A stretch of DNA of 64,000 nucleotides from Pardosa pseudoannulata. Its lineage: Eukaryota; Arthropoda; Arachnida; Araneae; Lycosidae. The notes below the pieces were generated by a model. That model had not been told where the DNA came from. It did not search any database and saw only the letters and a program-made list of their open reading frames with translations. The stretch covers positions 158,097,758-158,161,757 of the forward strand of contig CM063510.1 in NCBI GenBank assembly GCA_032207245.1, given 5' to 3'. The translations under genes and the position numbers were made by a program. How positions within the stretch are numbered: the first letter of the stretch is position 1; the number at the start of each line of letters is the position of its first letter. Positions 33,001 to 40,546 of the stretch are shown here, in pieces.

Positions 33001-34092
33001 GTCGATAGAAACGCTTGCTTTTTCTTCAGTTGTGATTTCGTGTAATGCGGATCTGTTTACAGAACCAAGTATGGCGTTCATTTTATGCAAATCTTTCCCG
33101 TCGTTCGTAAATCTTACGTTGTAGTTAACGGATGTTCCATTCTCAGTGCTCAAGTATAAACTTTGCTTTTGTGCAATGCCCTCACTATTTAAGGTACCAT
33201 CTAGTTGATTGTAGTTTTTGTTATCACCTGTTAAGCTGGATTTGTTATTGATTTCATCTTTGTGATAAATTATTGGATTGTTCACATTCTTAGAACTTAA
33301 TGAAGAATCTAGGTTAGGACTAACATTTAAGGATTCTGCAACATTTAGCTCATTGCTTTGTTCTATATGCCCGAATTTAATGAGCGATTCTTTCAAAAGT
33401 TTTTGCAGAATTTTGCGACGATTAATATAAGCAATGTTTTTAGGGTCCATATCACCATTTGAGACATTTGAAGAAGGTCTGCTGTTGATGTTCTGACTAG
33501 AATTGGAAGTTTTTTCTATTTCGGCCGACTGAAGCATATCTGAAGTCCACGGAAACTTTTTTAGCAAAAGAGATTTATCAGTCTTGTTTGATTTGTCTGT
33601 AGGATCTTTAGGACGTTGATAGCCGTCGTCGTCTATCATGCGATAGAGAGCACGTAGCATTGAAGTAGCTCCCTTCTTATGTAAAATAAGATGTTCTACT
33701 TTCAATATCTGTTTTAGGAAATTCCATCTTATTTTTTTCCGTTGACACAAATCAATAAGTTTCACGAGGTTCTCAGTGTACTCCGTTAAGGCTTCGTTCT
33801 TGGGAGACACGCTTGCTTTTGAGTTATCGTAATTTTCATGGGGCAAAAAGTTAAGCCACTCGGCGCTGCAACACTTTTGGGTCGATTCTGTGAAATGCTC
33901 GGTTAAAGACTCGTTCTGAGGGACTACGCTTGTTTTTTCGGTTTTGCAATTTGCATCTGGCAAAAAGGTGAGCCACGTGCTGCTGCAACACTTTTCGATA
34001 AAGTCCGTGAAGCAATCTTTAGTATTCTGGACTACCCTGGATTGCTTGCCATCCAGACTTTTGTTCTCTTCTGATCTCAGTGTTTTTATCAT
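24058..34092 (-). CDS. Giant repeat-built protein, 3344 aa, unrecognised (probable nuclear scaffold)
   Basis: One open frame of 10,035 bp. An in-frame TAA lies 42 bp upstream of the chosen ATG and a splice acceptor (TATTCTTTTCAG) just beyond it, so this is the first possible Met of what is probably the main coding exon. I do not recognise the protein. It is rich in Lys, Ser, Asn and Glu, with no signal peptide or membrane segment. Order: two KCCS..WL.FLP units (28-105); a short hydrophobic segment LVKLIDLCQ...LRALYRMI (109-153) that may fold; two 370-residue blocks (about 212-963); a basic linker; ten 68-residue units; about four 134-residue units; SUMO-interaction-like IITISDESD; five SP/TP-rich units; then GIDWRLPDD, DIWWSSLGQ and a Lys/Arg/His-rich tail. 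Nuclear localisation and disorder are inference. The long intact frame argues for selection. Confidence 0.85.
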   Translation of the reverse strand: MIKTLRSEENKSLDGKQSRVVQNTKDCFTDFIEKCCSSTWLTFLPDANCKTEKTSVVPQNESLTEHFTESTQKCCSAEWLNFLPHENYDNSKASVSPKNEALTEYTENLVKLIDLCQRKKIRWNFLKQILKVEHLILHKKGATSMLRALYRMIDDDGYQRPKDPTDKSNKTDKSLLLKKFPWTSDMLQSAEIEKTSNSSQNINSRPSSNVSNGDMDPKNIAYINRRKILQKLLKESLIKFGHIEQSNELNVAESLNVSPNLDSSLSSKNVNNPIIYHKDEINNKSSLTGDNKNYNQLDGTLNSEGIAQKQSLYLSTENGTSVNYNVRFTNDGKDLHKMNAILGSVNRSALHEITTEEKASVSIDPDEIAILGHQNKLHMPTLVENSDIRGNTNDICSLVHIKNDNVLNKANLVTEPTKIANKTRVGKFPDVSPDTDVQSEQAPSRQNIEEKSFVKHSVQEDEITASYDSMNKNKVVNKDNAVVESSSIQIVELSKENTLQNTQDSSVKSNVSSYRNDFTETIVSNKQPMIKKLVFSKCSRAENENYANLKRRFMTDEVLSEADYMDSSRPVKKPKLGCEIRVDKDVNVWSDDTNPNNEAHKKRHEILKKLMKVSLIKFGEVEQRNELDIESKLRSARNCEIVKDPRVHRSSSSVTGDDNISNLDRISNSEGLTKKQSVDSCNENGTSVNSNVIFTNGEDLNKTNSTHDALNRSELHDKCSVRKEESVLIDLNQNHGNVLVLDNPKESHKPSLEEDFNIEGDTNDVCKSDHIMDSNVTNTTQFVIEPETTVKTKLVKQTEAENIPHLSTSASDQNKHVQSRTKAVSESFEKDSVKDHQSASCDFNSMNVNDIVDKAKLGVEPNSIQKVKLKNEITVEKTQHSIVNSNSSIHHNDFSELAESNKAVSSNGHMIVYSKSSSGENEISVSSKPSLMDIENVTNKTDFIGKSRDEKLPKLRSENRVDMATKDSYNTPSAIHKPYASKHHTEKKATFVDGSNDENETDVNSDSLRKVLNVSESVSKHNSIQRAPLIETKNEKVVKFYVLAGARNGLSKSSVSKDIWGKKQPNYEYNLNPAKVIRNPDPINGKELLDGSNFVHKSGYKKEMAKPKSSQSKVNKPNIFKNKNLEKKPLTRCKLKPTYTLNEKTTRINVTYRINSTFVSNPISVQDPNTSVALKTRAAIEQITINKTAATNESKCKPCFVPLEDIFKDMEKLSSSRSLFVDPYRIQVLNYSKKTGFSRDTKFIVKRIPGPKKCLKSKKKSPVIGSKEKLAGKEMFVRNDPLNLSGKMTGGTKLKSTFKSLKLNGPSDGTSTKIKNHGVTKCSSHTRMPHAKTSSGTEVTNDKKSNISAVDKTNRDKLKNKLYNHNKQKENKSNFTKRESDDLLIQNTQNLSDSHSEETVSIKENREVPLDQIITDIPVKDKKVNCSYFSKRDLATSKTDRNVFNKTQNNKSKRKESPKTIVNTQKELSDIQKINEQRVRDVLLINSVTKDKDAKSSPSKEKVLTVDKTDCYIVPKKHKSEEKERTKTIVKTQKELSAIQVEDEHEVRDISLINSIAKDKDAKSLPSKEKISTVGKTDCCIIPQKRKSEEEEITNINVKTQKELSNIQMEDEQEVREILLINSATKGKDANSSSSKEKSSTMGKRDCNAVHKKHLSEKIKTKTTAKALKEILSDPQKKNEQENRDILFVNNVTKDKDEKNSPSKEKISTVGNIDCYTVLKKHQSEESIETNLKTRKELSDIQMEDEEEMRNISLINSITKDKDATCSPSKISSMDETYCYIVHKKRKSEKKESTKMIVKAQKELNGFQKTDKQELRDTLLINSITKDKDAKSLYSEEKMSTIGKINCNAVHQTHKSEKKESSKAIVKARKEELSSLQKKYELEVQVILLKSSTTKDKYTKTSYSEEKTSAVSKTNCNAVHKKHLPETINSKTTTKALKEILNDPQKKDEQGVEDIVLINSITNDQDAKSLYSEEKMSTAGKTNCNAVYQTHKSEKKENSKTIIVKAQKEELSNLEKKDELEVQVILLKSSITKLKETKTSYSEEKTSAVSKTNCNAVHKKHLPEKINSKATAKALKKISSDPQKKDEQEVGDILLKNSIEKGKDRKDSDSEENITITNKTDRSDNKGRRLSSNKVKDSKTSPSKKRKMENIKNSSVINSAFLKDFSGCINLTEGDQELKSKDGSKNKNIKMCDVKADCNSNRRVRTVRNCALPPHKANRIHIEPRWWNKTEIVGKELSLNLEIEEIPKIRDKDDSKRHRNLMKDELNLMSSPSSNKTIRGETAIDLQVKKHLEDILQFVEDVPKIKGSDTTENEPLERGELLTSYQSKEILLTGWNSESLPIEVEEINSKREHRKNIHKDVGNKLRYLQIEKSREMRDILNNSATGNNDTRHSNLMNDELSCIDYPIYNKINREKTRKDIEIKQKLQCIPQLTEDCQEIDINVSTENEPLERSEFLTSYRSEEIVSKGKHSVSPPPKVDEIDKGSEQNKSLSTEAGKELNKLAIKESEEFGGIVNKSTTGESDTSIHTNVMDNELKFMSRLTSNKINREETAEDREIKKHMKHILQLVEDGQQIEKSDSIGNEPNKSGEHLTNCQSTKRDSIEKNSEFLNKVDVNGIESKQGKSPHNKNEQNLSSSIPNKTNLGEKTKHIEMKMDGLRSTCILKLEEGGQKIKGSDRTENEKRGEVIAACQSKERDINRRNSELSPVDEADTGRKQENNLHKNLEEELSDIEIIEIVENRDILNKSTVDKGVNARHNKLVTDDIIVVNRQISSKTKGVEEAEDLEIIHLGCIPKSSPSSTINKDIKNIITISDESDVEKEGKSSIPQNNNVSTKSHRNHKRSLKDKYFHLAVRVTNPLYSFSGTSSSDDSPGAAQRSHANRRKYANPTASSSSAEAAFDNNLVPKYRKIKRKINGLELINKYGREEYRLIQRQMKSSKTGKHQRRKFRDRKLFLSDSLDEAYLASSESSNKENTDESSSETPGVKSSLEKKECTVKEKDTSTPLSPPPRCAKSEELTCPSTGTHFFPKHIPVGPRTPPISPPRFAEDEEKASCPPVSTYFSPLQVASVTRIPPDYAEKGEESISSQTGPPQLLTPRPRTSPISPDRYAGNEEESCPNTGTYLPSFHLAPGHRTPPLSPPRYVENEESFGRSTDTYFSILQSRALQDKLKRVMDLFGFEVVEAPPVQGCDKDGIDWRLPDDIATLEECHILNRNQEPDNKSTHVSAKKQDSVVLKKEEGTLKNIPLYALTESSDNEYEPERCQTKTGWSSEGGGETSPSSPDEDGTTAQDIWWSSLGQTGNIVLRRTPVDPNHSTFRNDAKRAQIRKKKKKSKRHHLHRRAKRSI
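24613..25100 (-). repeat. Five SP/TP-rich coding repeats of about 34 residues
   Basis: Each unit has a core like RTPPISPPRFAEDEE or RTPPLSPPRYVENEE, then a C/S-P-x-TGTYF-like segment. The repeated S/T-P sites look like docking sites for proline-directed kinases (inference). Unit length varies from about 30 to 37 residues. Confidence 0.8.
25645..25671 (-). other. SUMO-interaction-type motif in the giant protein
   Basis: IITISDESD followed by VEKE: a hydrophobic V/I-I-x-V/I core with an acidic, phosphorylatable run directly after it, the class of motif that binds SUMO. It lies between the 134-residue and 34-residue arrays. The motif is visible; the binding is inference. Confidence 0.5.
25720..27440 (-). 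repeat. About four coding repeats of 134 residues
   Basis: Anchors TENEPLERGE / TENEPLERSE / GNEPNKSGE / TENEKRGE lie about 402, 407 and 290 bp apart, and HRNLMKDEL / HSNLMNDEL / HTNVMDNEL recur with them. The first two intervals give a period of about 134 residues; the last unit is shortened and eroded. Confidence 0.75.
27754..29793 (-). repeat. Ten 68-residue coding repeats with dimeric higher-order structure
   Basis: 2040 bp make 680 codons, ten units averaging 68. Consensus: (I/T)S(T/A)VGKT(D/N)C, KKHKSEKKE, a K-x-Q-KEL--IQ segment, a D/E-rich stretch, then (V)RDILLINSITKDKDAKS--S(K/E)EK. Units 7-8 and 9-10 are almost the same pair, so the most recent amplification copied a dimer of about 137 residues. 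The Cys after (D/N) is kept in nine of ten units. An eleventh, degenerate start follows. Confidence 0.88.
31204..33459 (-). repeat. Two diverged blocks of about 370 residues in the giant protein
   Basis: Block A (about residues 212-584) and block B (594-963) are collinear: KIL-KL--SLIKFG--EQ-NEL, then LDGTLNSEG / LDRISNSEG, ENGTSVN, TND(I/V)C, HNDF/RNDF and SENRVD-like ends. Offsets vary from 366 to 378 because of small indels. This is an old duplication of roughly 1.1 kb of coding DNA. Confidence 0.8.
33778..34011 (-). repeat. N-terminal 39-residue duplication in the giant protein
   Basis: Residues 28-66 and 67-105 share KCCS--WL-FLP--N----K-SV-P-NE-LTE at a constant 39-residue offset. The conserved Cys pair, Trp and FLP suggest a short structural or docking motif kept in both copies. 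Confidence 0.85.
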
Positions 34093-34146
34093 TCCTTTTG
34101 AATGTTTTCGATGCCTGCTGCCTCTTTGGTTTTAGCAAAATATAAC
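34093..34146 (-). promoter_or_regulatory. 5' untranslated start of the giant exon
   Basis: On the minus strand a polypyrimidine tract and acceptor TTTTTTATTCTTTTCAG precede GTTATATTTTGC. Between this acceptor and the ATG at 34092 lies an in-frame TAA, so if the acceptor is used this part is untranslated and translation starts at 34092. No upstream exon could be identified. Confidence 0.5.
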
Positions 34147-34149
34147 CTG

Positions 34150-34921
34150 AAAAGAATAAAAAAGATTGTGTAACATTTGAAATCATTTTAAAGCACATGT
34201 TTAAAAAATTTTTTTTCAATGCATAGAAAGCGTTGCGATTAAGCATCAAAGGATATATTGCGAATTTGACAGGCTTTATCTAAAACTCAGCCTTTATTCT
34301 TCCATGTATGGATGCTAAATAATGTTTACAGCTTATTTTAACCACTTCGTTCTCTTCGTTTTTACTACACGTATGTAGTGTTTGAGTCAATACAAACCGA
34401 TTACGAACATTAACTTTTCTAGCGCTTAGTGAAAGGTGCTATTTTAGAAATGGCTTAAACAATAATAAACATGGTCTGACAAAACCCGGGCGACTAAATA
34501 AATGCCCCTAGAGACTAGCAATTGTACTGACCCTTTCTGTTTCAACATCTTCCCATTAAGAGGTTTCAGTACAATGAATGCCATTCAAAACAAACTATGT
34601 TGAAATTTAAGGAGATAATCTTTAAATATCCTAATGTTTATACAGTTAAATGGACCATCTTTGCAGGAATTCAATCCCGAGAAGTCAATTGATAGATGGT
34701 ATTTCAGAGTAAAAACTCAAAGACACTGTTAATGTTAATAATTTCTTTTAAGATTTATAGTTACATTACCCTAAAACCTTATTTGATTATGAGTGGTCCA
34801 TGTTTCATTCTACAGTGAATGCATTAAAGTCATTAAGTTGAAGAAAGAACTTGTGCCATCGGCTCCTAAGATTTTACAACTTTTGTCAGTCTCTGATAAT
34901 AAAGTAAGTTTAAATAAACAG
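34150..34921. other. Upstream of the giant ORF, no feature identified
   Basis: No coding region is visible. It should contain the promoter or a first intron of the giant gene; I see no distinctive core promoter element. Confidence 0.4.
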
Positions 34922-36375
34922 TCAAACCTCGTTATGTCGAACACTCCTATAACAATTTGACGCTATAACGAGTTCAGTGATAGAATCATGATCCCAGGCA
35001 GCTCAAAAATATAGGCCAATATTAAAATTATAATATTGGCCTACATCAAATAGATATTACCCCTCTAAATGATCCCTGAATATAATTTTTTTTTCATATT
35101 TAGTAACATTGGTCAATATTCTGATGTCCCTGAATATCCTTTTTTGATATTTAGCAATGTAGGTCAATATTCTTAGATATCCCTGAATATCCTTTTTTTA
35201 TATTTAGCAATGTCGGTCAATATTCTCAGATATTCCTGAATATCCTTTTTTGATATTTAGCAATGTCGGTCAATTTTCTCAGATATCCCTGAATATCATT
35301 TTTGATATTTAGCAATGTCGGTCAGTATTCTCAGATATCCCTGATTATCCTTTTTTATATTTAGCAATGTCGCTCAATATTCTCAGATATCCCTGAATAT
35401 CCTTTTGTGATATTTAGCAATGTCGGTCAGTTTTCTCAGATATCCCTGATTATCCTTTTTTATATTTAGCAATGTCGCTCAATATTCTCAGATATCCCTG
35501 AATATCCTTTTGTGATATTTAGCAATGTCGGTCAATTTTCTCAGATATTCCTGAATATCATTTTTTGATATTTAGCAATGCCGCCTAATATTCTCAGATA
35601 TCCTTGAATATCATTTTTTTTATATTTATCAATGTCGGTCAATATTCTCAGATATCCCTGAATATCCTTTTTTGATATTTAGCAATGTCGGTCAATATTC
35701 TCAGATACTCCTGAATATCCTTTTTTGATATTTAGCAATGTCGGTCAATTTTCTCAGATATCCCTGAATATCATTTTTGATATTTAGCAATGTCGGTCAG
35801 TATTCTCAGATATCCCTGAATATCATTTTTTGATATTTAGCAATGTCGCCCAATATTCTCAAATATCCCTGAATATCCTTTTTTTATATTTAGCAATGTC
35901 GGTCAATTTTCTCAGATATCTCTTAATATCATTTTTTGATATTTGGCAATGTAGCTCAATATTCTCAGATATCCCTGAATATCCTTTTTTGATATTTAGC
36001 AATGTCTGTCAATATTCTCAGATATCCCTGAATATCATTTTTTTTTATTATTTAGCAATGTCGGTCAAAAATTCGCTAGTCAATTCATGAGGAAGTAATT
36101 CTGCCATGCGAACCCATTCATTCATTTCTTGCAGTAAGGGTATTTCTATTTGTTAATTTTTAAAATTTTGAAGTTTTATTTTTAAAATTTGTATCACTTA
36201 ATATTTTTCTTGAGAATGATAATCTATGATAGTCCAATTCTCTTTGCTTGTCTCACAATTTTCCGGAAAGAATCGTAATACTTCCAATTAGTCGTAGTAT
36301 TCGTTGTGCAGCCGCGAACGAATACGGAGAGGACATAATCGATTCACACCCGTTACTATAGGGGTTCACTGCACT
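34922..36375 (-). mobile_element. pogo/Tigger-like element carrying a minisatellite
   Basis: Left end CAGTCAAACCTCGTTATGTC and right end read inversely as CAGTGAACCCCTATAGTAAC resemble pogo/Tigger termini. A minus-strand peptide near 36045-36150 (EMNEWVRMAELLPHE, TSEFLTDI) looks like the acidic C-terminal part of a Tigger transposase. TA duplications are not preserved. Most of the interior is the tandem array. Confidence 0.5.
35070..36068. repeat. Minisatellite, 52-54 bp unit, about 18 copies
   Basis: The landmark TATTTAGCAATGTCGGTCAA recurs every 52-54 bp (for example ends at 35160, 35213, 35266, 35318, 35370, 35423, 35475), with one 56-bp last step. Unit parts are TATTCTCAGATATCCCTGAA, TATCCTTTTTTGA and the landmark. 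Copies differ by a few bases. Confidence 0.95.
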
Positions 36376-37380
36376 GAATGTTGTGAAATATCATTGGATG
36401 TCAGAAAATGATATTTATTTTTACGAATATTGAGAGATATCATTGAATATAAAAATAATATCCTTTTATGTTACAAATTAACATTCAAAAAAGTAAAAAC
36501 TAATTCGAAAAAACTGGCTAGTTTATTAAATTTCATTCTTAATGTTTTAAAACTTTATTTTTTAATTCAAAAAAATTTTTTTTTAATATTTTTAACTATA
36601 GAAACGGCCATTTTAAATGTTTTCTTTTAAAGAACTTTAAATTTTAATTTTACACTATATATGTCAATATTGGAAGATTTCCAAAATTAGATTTTCGATA
36701 TTCAGTGGCATAATAGCCTAAGTTATCTCTCCGTCTGTCCTCGGATTTATGAACCAATTGTACATAGAGGTATCCATATTCGATTCTTGATGAGTTAGGG
36801 TTAGCAAGATTCAAAGCGAGTAAAGTTTATCTTCTCTTAAACTATGGATCCTATACATAAGTTGGTATAAATATGATTCATATCACAGCAAAAAATAATG
36901 TCACTTTAAAAATGTTCGAAATCCACCCCTTCCTCATTTTAATGCAATTGTTTCAAGCCCTATTTTCCCCGGTTAATATCAGGCAATTAAATTTATCACA
37001 TAATAAACAAGTAAAAGTCCCATTTTTTCTATCATTATGACGTCCTTCCTTTAACCATTTCATTTAACCATTTCTTATTTAAAATCATTTAAACATTGTC
37101 TGCATTATTGTCATACGTTTTATCACTGATCTTAGATATTACGTAAATAATTTTCTGTTATATGTCGATTAAATAATAGATTAGGTGCATATGTGATAAT
37201 TTAAAATTTAATTATTAGTTATTTTTTGTTGCAATGAAAATTTTATCCTTGGTATTAACAACAAATTCTGTCTACCTCCAGGGTATAGTGGAAATGATAG
37301 TTTAGTTTCATTCCTTTACTTCCATTAATTCTGTGTCAAAATAAATAAATAAATAAATAAATAAAATAAAAGGAAAGGAA
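36376..37380. other. Intergenic stretch, no gene seen
   Basis: AT-rich DNA without recognisable coding content. An (AAAT)n tract at 37342-37366 precedes the BEL/Pao fragment. Confidence 0.45.
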
Positions 37381-37381
37381 A

Positions 37382-37567
37382 GAACTTAACAATTTCGACG
37401 TAGTTAAGAAAACTTTGAATTATCTTTCTAAACGAATTCAACGTGATTCTAAACTGCATTCACGGTATCAGGAGACTTTAGAGGAGTATGAAGATAAACA
37501 AATTATTGAGCGTGTACCAGATAATTCTAAGCCAAAAAACAAACCATTTTTTTTACCGGCTTCATAG
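37382..37567 (+). pseudogene. BEL/Pao retrotransposon pol fragment
   Basis: 61 codons then a stop. Reads LNYLSKRIQRDSKLHSRYQE, TLEEYEDKQIIERVPDN and KPFFLPAS, matching the region just before the BEL/Pao reverse transcriptase palm (K-R-x-x-x-D-x-x-L...Y-x-x-x-x-x-E-Y-x-x-x-x-x-I-x-x-V-P...LP-H). The catalytic part is absent. Confidence 0.65.
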
Positions 37568-39197
37568 GGTACTTTACAATTTTGGAAAATTAAAAATTTT
37601 ACTGATCCCGTCACATGACGGGTTATATGTTAGTTAAAAATATTGGTCAAGATTTGTAAAACATTGACCAATATATTTATGCTACCCCAGATAATTTGCC
37701 TATTGTTGGTGTTGAAATATATCATATGCCATTATAAAATTTAACACTTATTATAAAATAGAATTTCAGCATTTATTTATTTTTCTATGAGAGAAGGTAT
37801 ACTTGGAAATTTCTTTAACGATTTTTCCAATTTATTTTCTACGAGTTAATTATTTTACTCCGATATAATTTTTAAAATTCTTTGCATTTTTTTTTCTTAT
37901 TGATAACTGTTGATTATTCTCGTTTATTGTGAAAAGACCTCAAATTTTGTAAAATAATATTTTGTGTTATTAGATTCGTTTGGTAAGGAAACAAATACAG
38001 TACAGTCTCGGTAATTCGAGGTAGACTGAAAGAGACCTAGCTAAAATTATTGAAAACTCGAAATGATTTAATTTAATAAAATATAAATAAAAACCCAATA
38101 TTTAGATTTCAAAGTATATTTCAATAAAAAAAATGTTATTTCATAATATTATTACATTAATTGAAGATTAAGTTAATTACATCTTAAAGTAATTGTCAGT
38201 TGTTTTTTGTTTAAACACATTCAATGGTGGAACAGCAGTAACAGCATCTTGGAGCAGTAAATTTCGCATTTTGGAGCAATTGGAGCAGACATGGTTAGTG
38301 ATTTTGGAGCATTTTGAGAAGATGTAGTTAAGGCTTTTGGAGCAATTGGCGAAAGGGTGGTTAATTTTTTTTAAACATTATGCAATAAATAAAATATAAA
38401 TATCAATTTGGGCTAATGAAACTTCTATCTCATGAGGCTATTCTAATTAAAAAAAAAAAAAAAAGAAAATTTTAAATGGTATATGTAAGTAGTTTTTAGT
38501 AGTTATGTAGCACTTATAAAAGATATAGTAATAATTCACCTACTTAAGCCACCAATGTCAGACTGCAAATGTTAAAGTAGTCAGCATTTAAATATTTTTT
38601 TTTGTTCCTTAAAAACATGTTGCTTTAATGTAATTTTTCTACTAATAAAGATTTTAAAGTATCATATTCTTATACAATTTTTAAAAGTTATATACAATGC
38701 AGACACAGAAGTCAAAATTTTGGAAAAAATGAGAAAAATGCAAAAAAGAAGAGGTTAAATAATTATTAAAAATTAATATTCTGATTTACTTAATGCAAAA
38801 ACAAGTGCCTAAATATGAAATATGGAAGTATCTATATAACTTTTTATCAATATAAACAAGTACTCAAGTTTCCTAGTAAAAAAATATTTAAAATAGATTC
38901 AAATGAGATGCTTCTTCAATGTGCCTAATTAAAAAAATAAATAAATTCACCAACACAGTTGAACTTTATTATATTAAACTTTGAGGAACCATATTGTTTG
39001 TTGTACTTCAACCTTTAAGAAAAATGCTAGATCTCAGAAAATTATAACTTGTATAAGATTTACATAAGATTTATAAAAATAGTATCTTTAATGATTTTAA
39101 TTAACTAAAACCAAACAACTGAACGATTGAATATTAGAATGACCAAAAATGTAGACAAATTCAAAACTAGTTTTGTCTTTAGTTATTGCTTACTATT

Positions 39198-39348
39198 TTA
39201 ATACTGAATTAATTTATAATCTTCTACAGACATGATCCCAATATCAAGATAGTTTACGGAATTTCTTTGTCCAGTAAAGCGAAACACATTTTCTTTCCTT
39301 GAGTGGCTAGACAAGATGTTATTAATTTCATTCACTTTACTTTTAAAT
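39198..39348 (-). other. Exon-like open segment of unknown origin
   Basis: Minus strand, after an acceptor-like ATGTTTCTAG, 49 residues including SRKENVFRFTGQRNSVNYLD and IMSVEDYKLIQY followed by a stop. Composition looks protein-like, but a 50-codon open stretch can occur by chance in AT-rich DNA. No matching upstream exon with a compatible phase was found. Confidence 0.25.
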
Positions 39349-40483
39349 CTAGAAACATATATTTAAATCTGTTTTCATAACTTCAAAAAAGTTTTATAAA
39401 ATATGATAATAAAAACTTAGTAAATGACTGAAAGAAAGGATCCTTCTACCTCATTCCTAAGATTCACTATAAATGTAGAAAATGGAGATTTGCCATTTAT
39501 GGATAAATTAGCATTGTAAACAAAAGGAAAATCATGAGATAAAAAGTTTCATTTGTTATAAGCTTGTTTCTTACAATAGGGATTTCAACAGTACATCAAT
39601 AATTTAAAAGTTGTTTCAGATAGCAAAGCTTTAAAAATGCACTTCAAAACAGAACTTGAAAACTTTGTAATTGCAAAATTTGCTATTAACTAGTTTGTAA
39701 AATTCTATTAATTTTTCTTACATTGATTTATAATTAATGTTTAAAAAATACAGTATAAGTTTAATTTTTTTAAATGGACAATTTCAAAAATTTTTTTATA
39801 ATAGTAACAGACCCAGAAGTTAAATATTAGAGGAAAAAAAAGGAGGAAAATAAAGAAGGAAAAACAGAAAGTAAAGAACAATTTTAAAATATTTATTTGA
39901 TTTACATAATGCATAAACAAGTAACTAAGTATGAAATATACCAGAAGCTAAATAATTTTTACTAATATATACAATTACTCCAGTCTACTAATAAAAAAAA
40001 TGTTCAAAACGCGATTCAAATCAGAAGTTTCTCAAATATTCTAATTTTCTTTTTTCTTAAATCTAATATAAATGCGCATTTTAGGTATCAAAATTTTAGA
40101 AGGCATTTCTATAAACAAATTTTTAATTTTGTGACTGTAGAATTTCTATACCTTAATAGTTTGTAAAGATACAATAATTATCATTAGATTTAAGTTTAAT
40201 CAATGTCTAGAAACGCATGATTTAAATAACATATACACTGTATAAGGCTATTTTTTTAAGTGCACGATTAAAAAAATTTTTTTAAATAGTAAAATTTCAC
40301 GACGATGATCGAATAGGACGAGCTTTCTTTCGGTATCTGAGCAAGTGGGTTCGAATTCTACTTTAGACTAACATATTTATAACCATTTAGTTTGGTCTGA
40401 GAGCGCTAGAGTTTACTTTTATGTTACCCGAAGGCTAGAGACATCGGAATTTACTACTTAATTACTACGATTCTGAACGGCTG

Positions 40484-40546
40484 CGAACAAAGCGGCGGGA
40501 TTCGAACCCGTGGCTGCGTCCTACCGATTCAGCTGTAGGGCTGACT
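40484..40546 (-). mobile_element. tRNA-like SINE head
   Basis: Minus strand has CAGCTGAATCGGTAGGACGC (A-box region) and GGGTTCGAATCCC (perfect B box) but they are too close for a complete tRNA and no anticodon arm fits. A second B-box-like GGTTCGAATTC lies on the plus strand near 40347, facing it. The downstream body shares CTAGCCTTCGG with SINE family 2. Confidence 0.5.

Noticed and set aside
34019..34249. 76-codon minus-strand frame overlapping the start of the giant ORF
   Set aside because: It is in another frame, crosses the probable splice acceptor at 34147-34148 and has no domain.
35830..36090. 86-codon open frame; also a CRISPR-like look because of regular spacing
   Set aside because: The frame is a reading of the 53-bp minisatellite. 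There are no unique spacers between repeats, and the context is an animal genome.
39440..39535. Plus-strand peptide FTINVENGDLPFMDKLAL resembling the FT-x-E...LPFLD block of Penelope-type reverse transcriptases
   Set aside because: Only about 18 residues match and nothing on either side continues the domain.
40484..40546. Possible tRNA gene on the minus strand because of a perfect B box
   Set aside because: A and B boxes are too close, no anticodon arm or closing acceptor stem can be drawn; a SINE head fits better.
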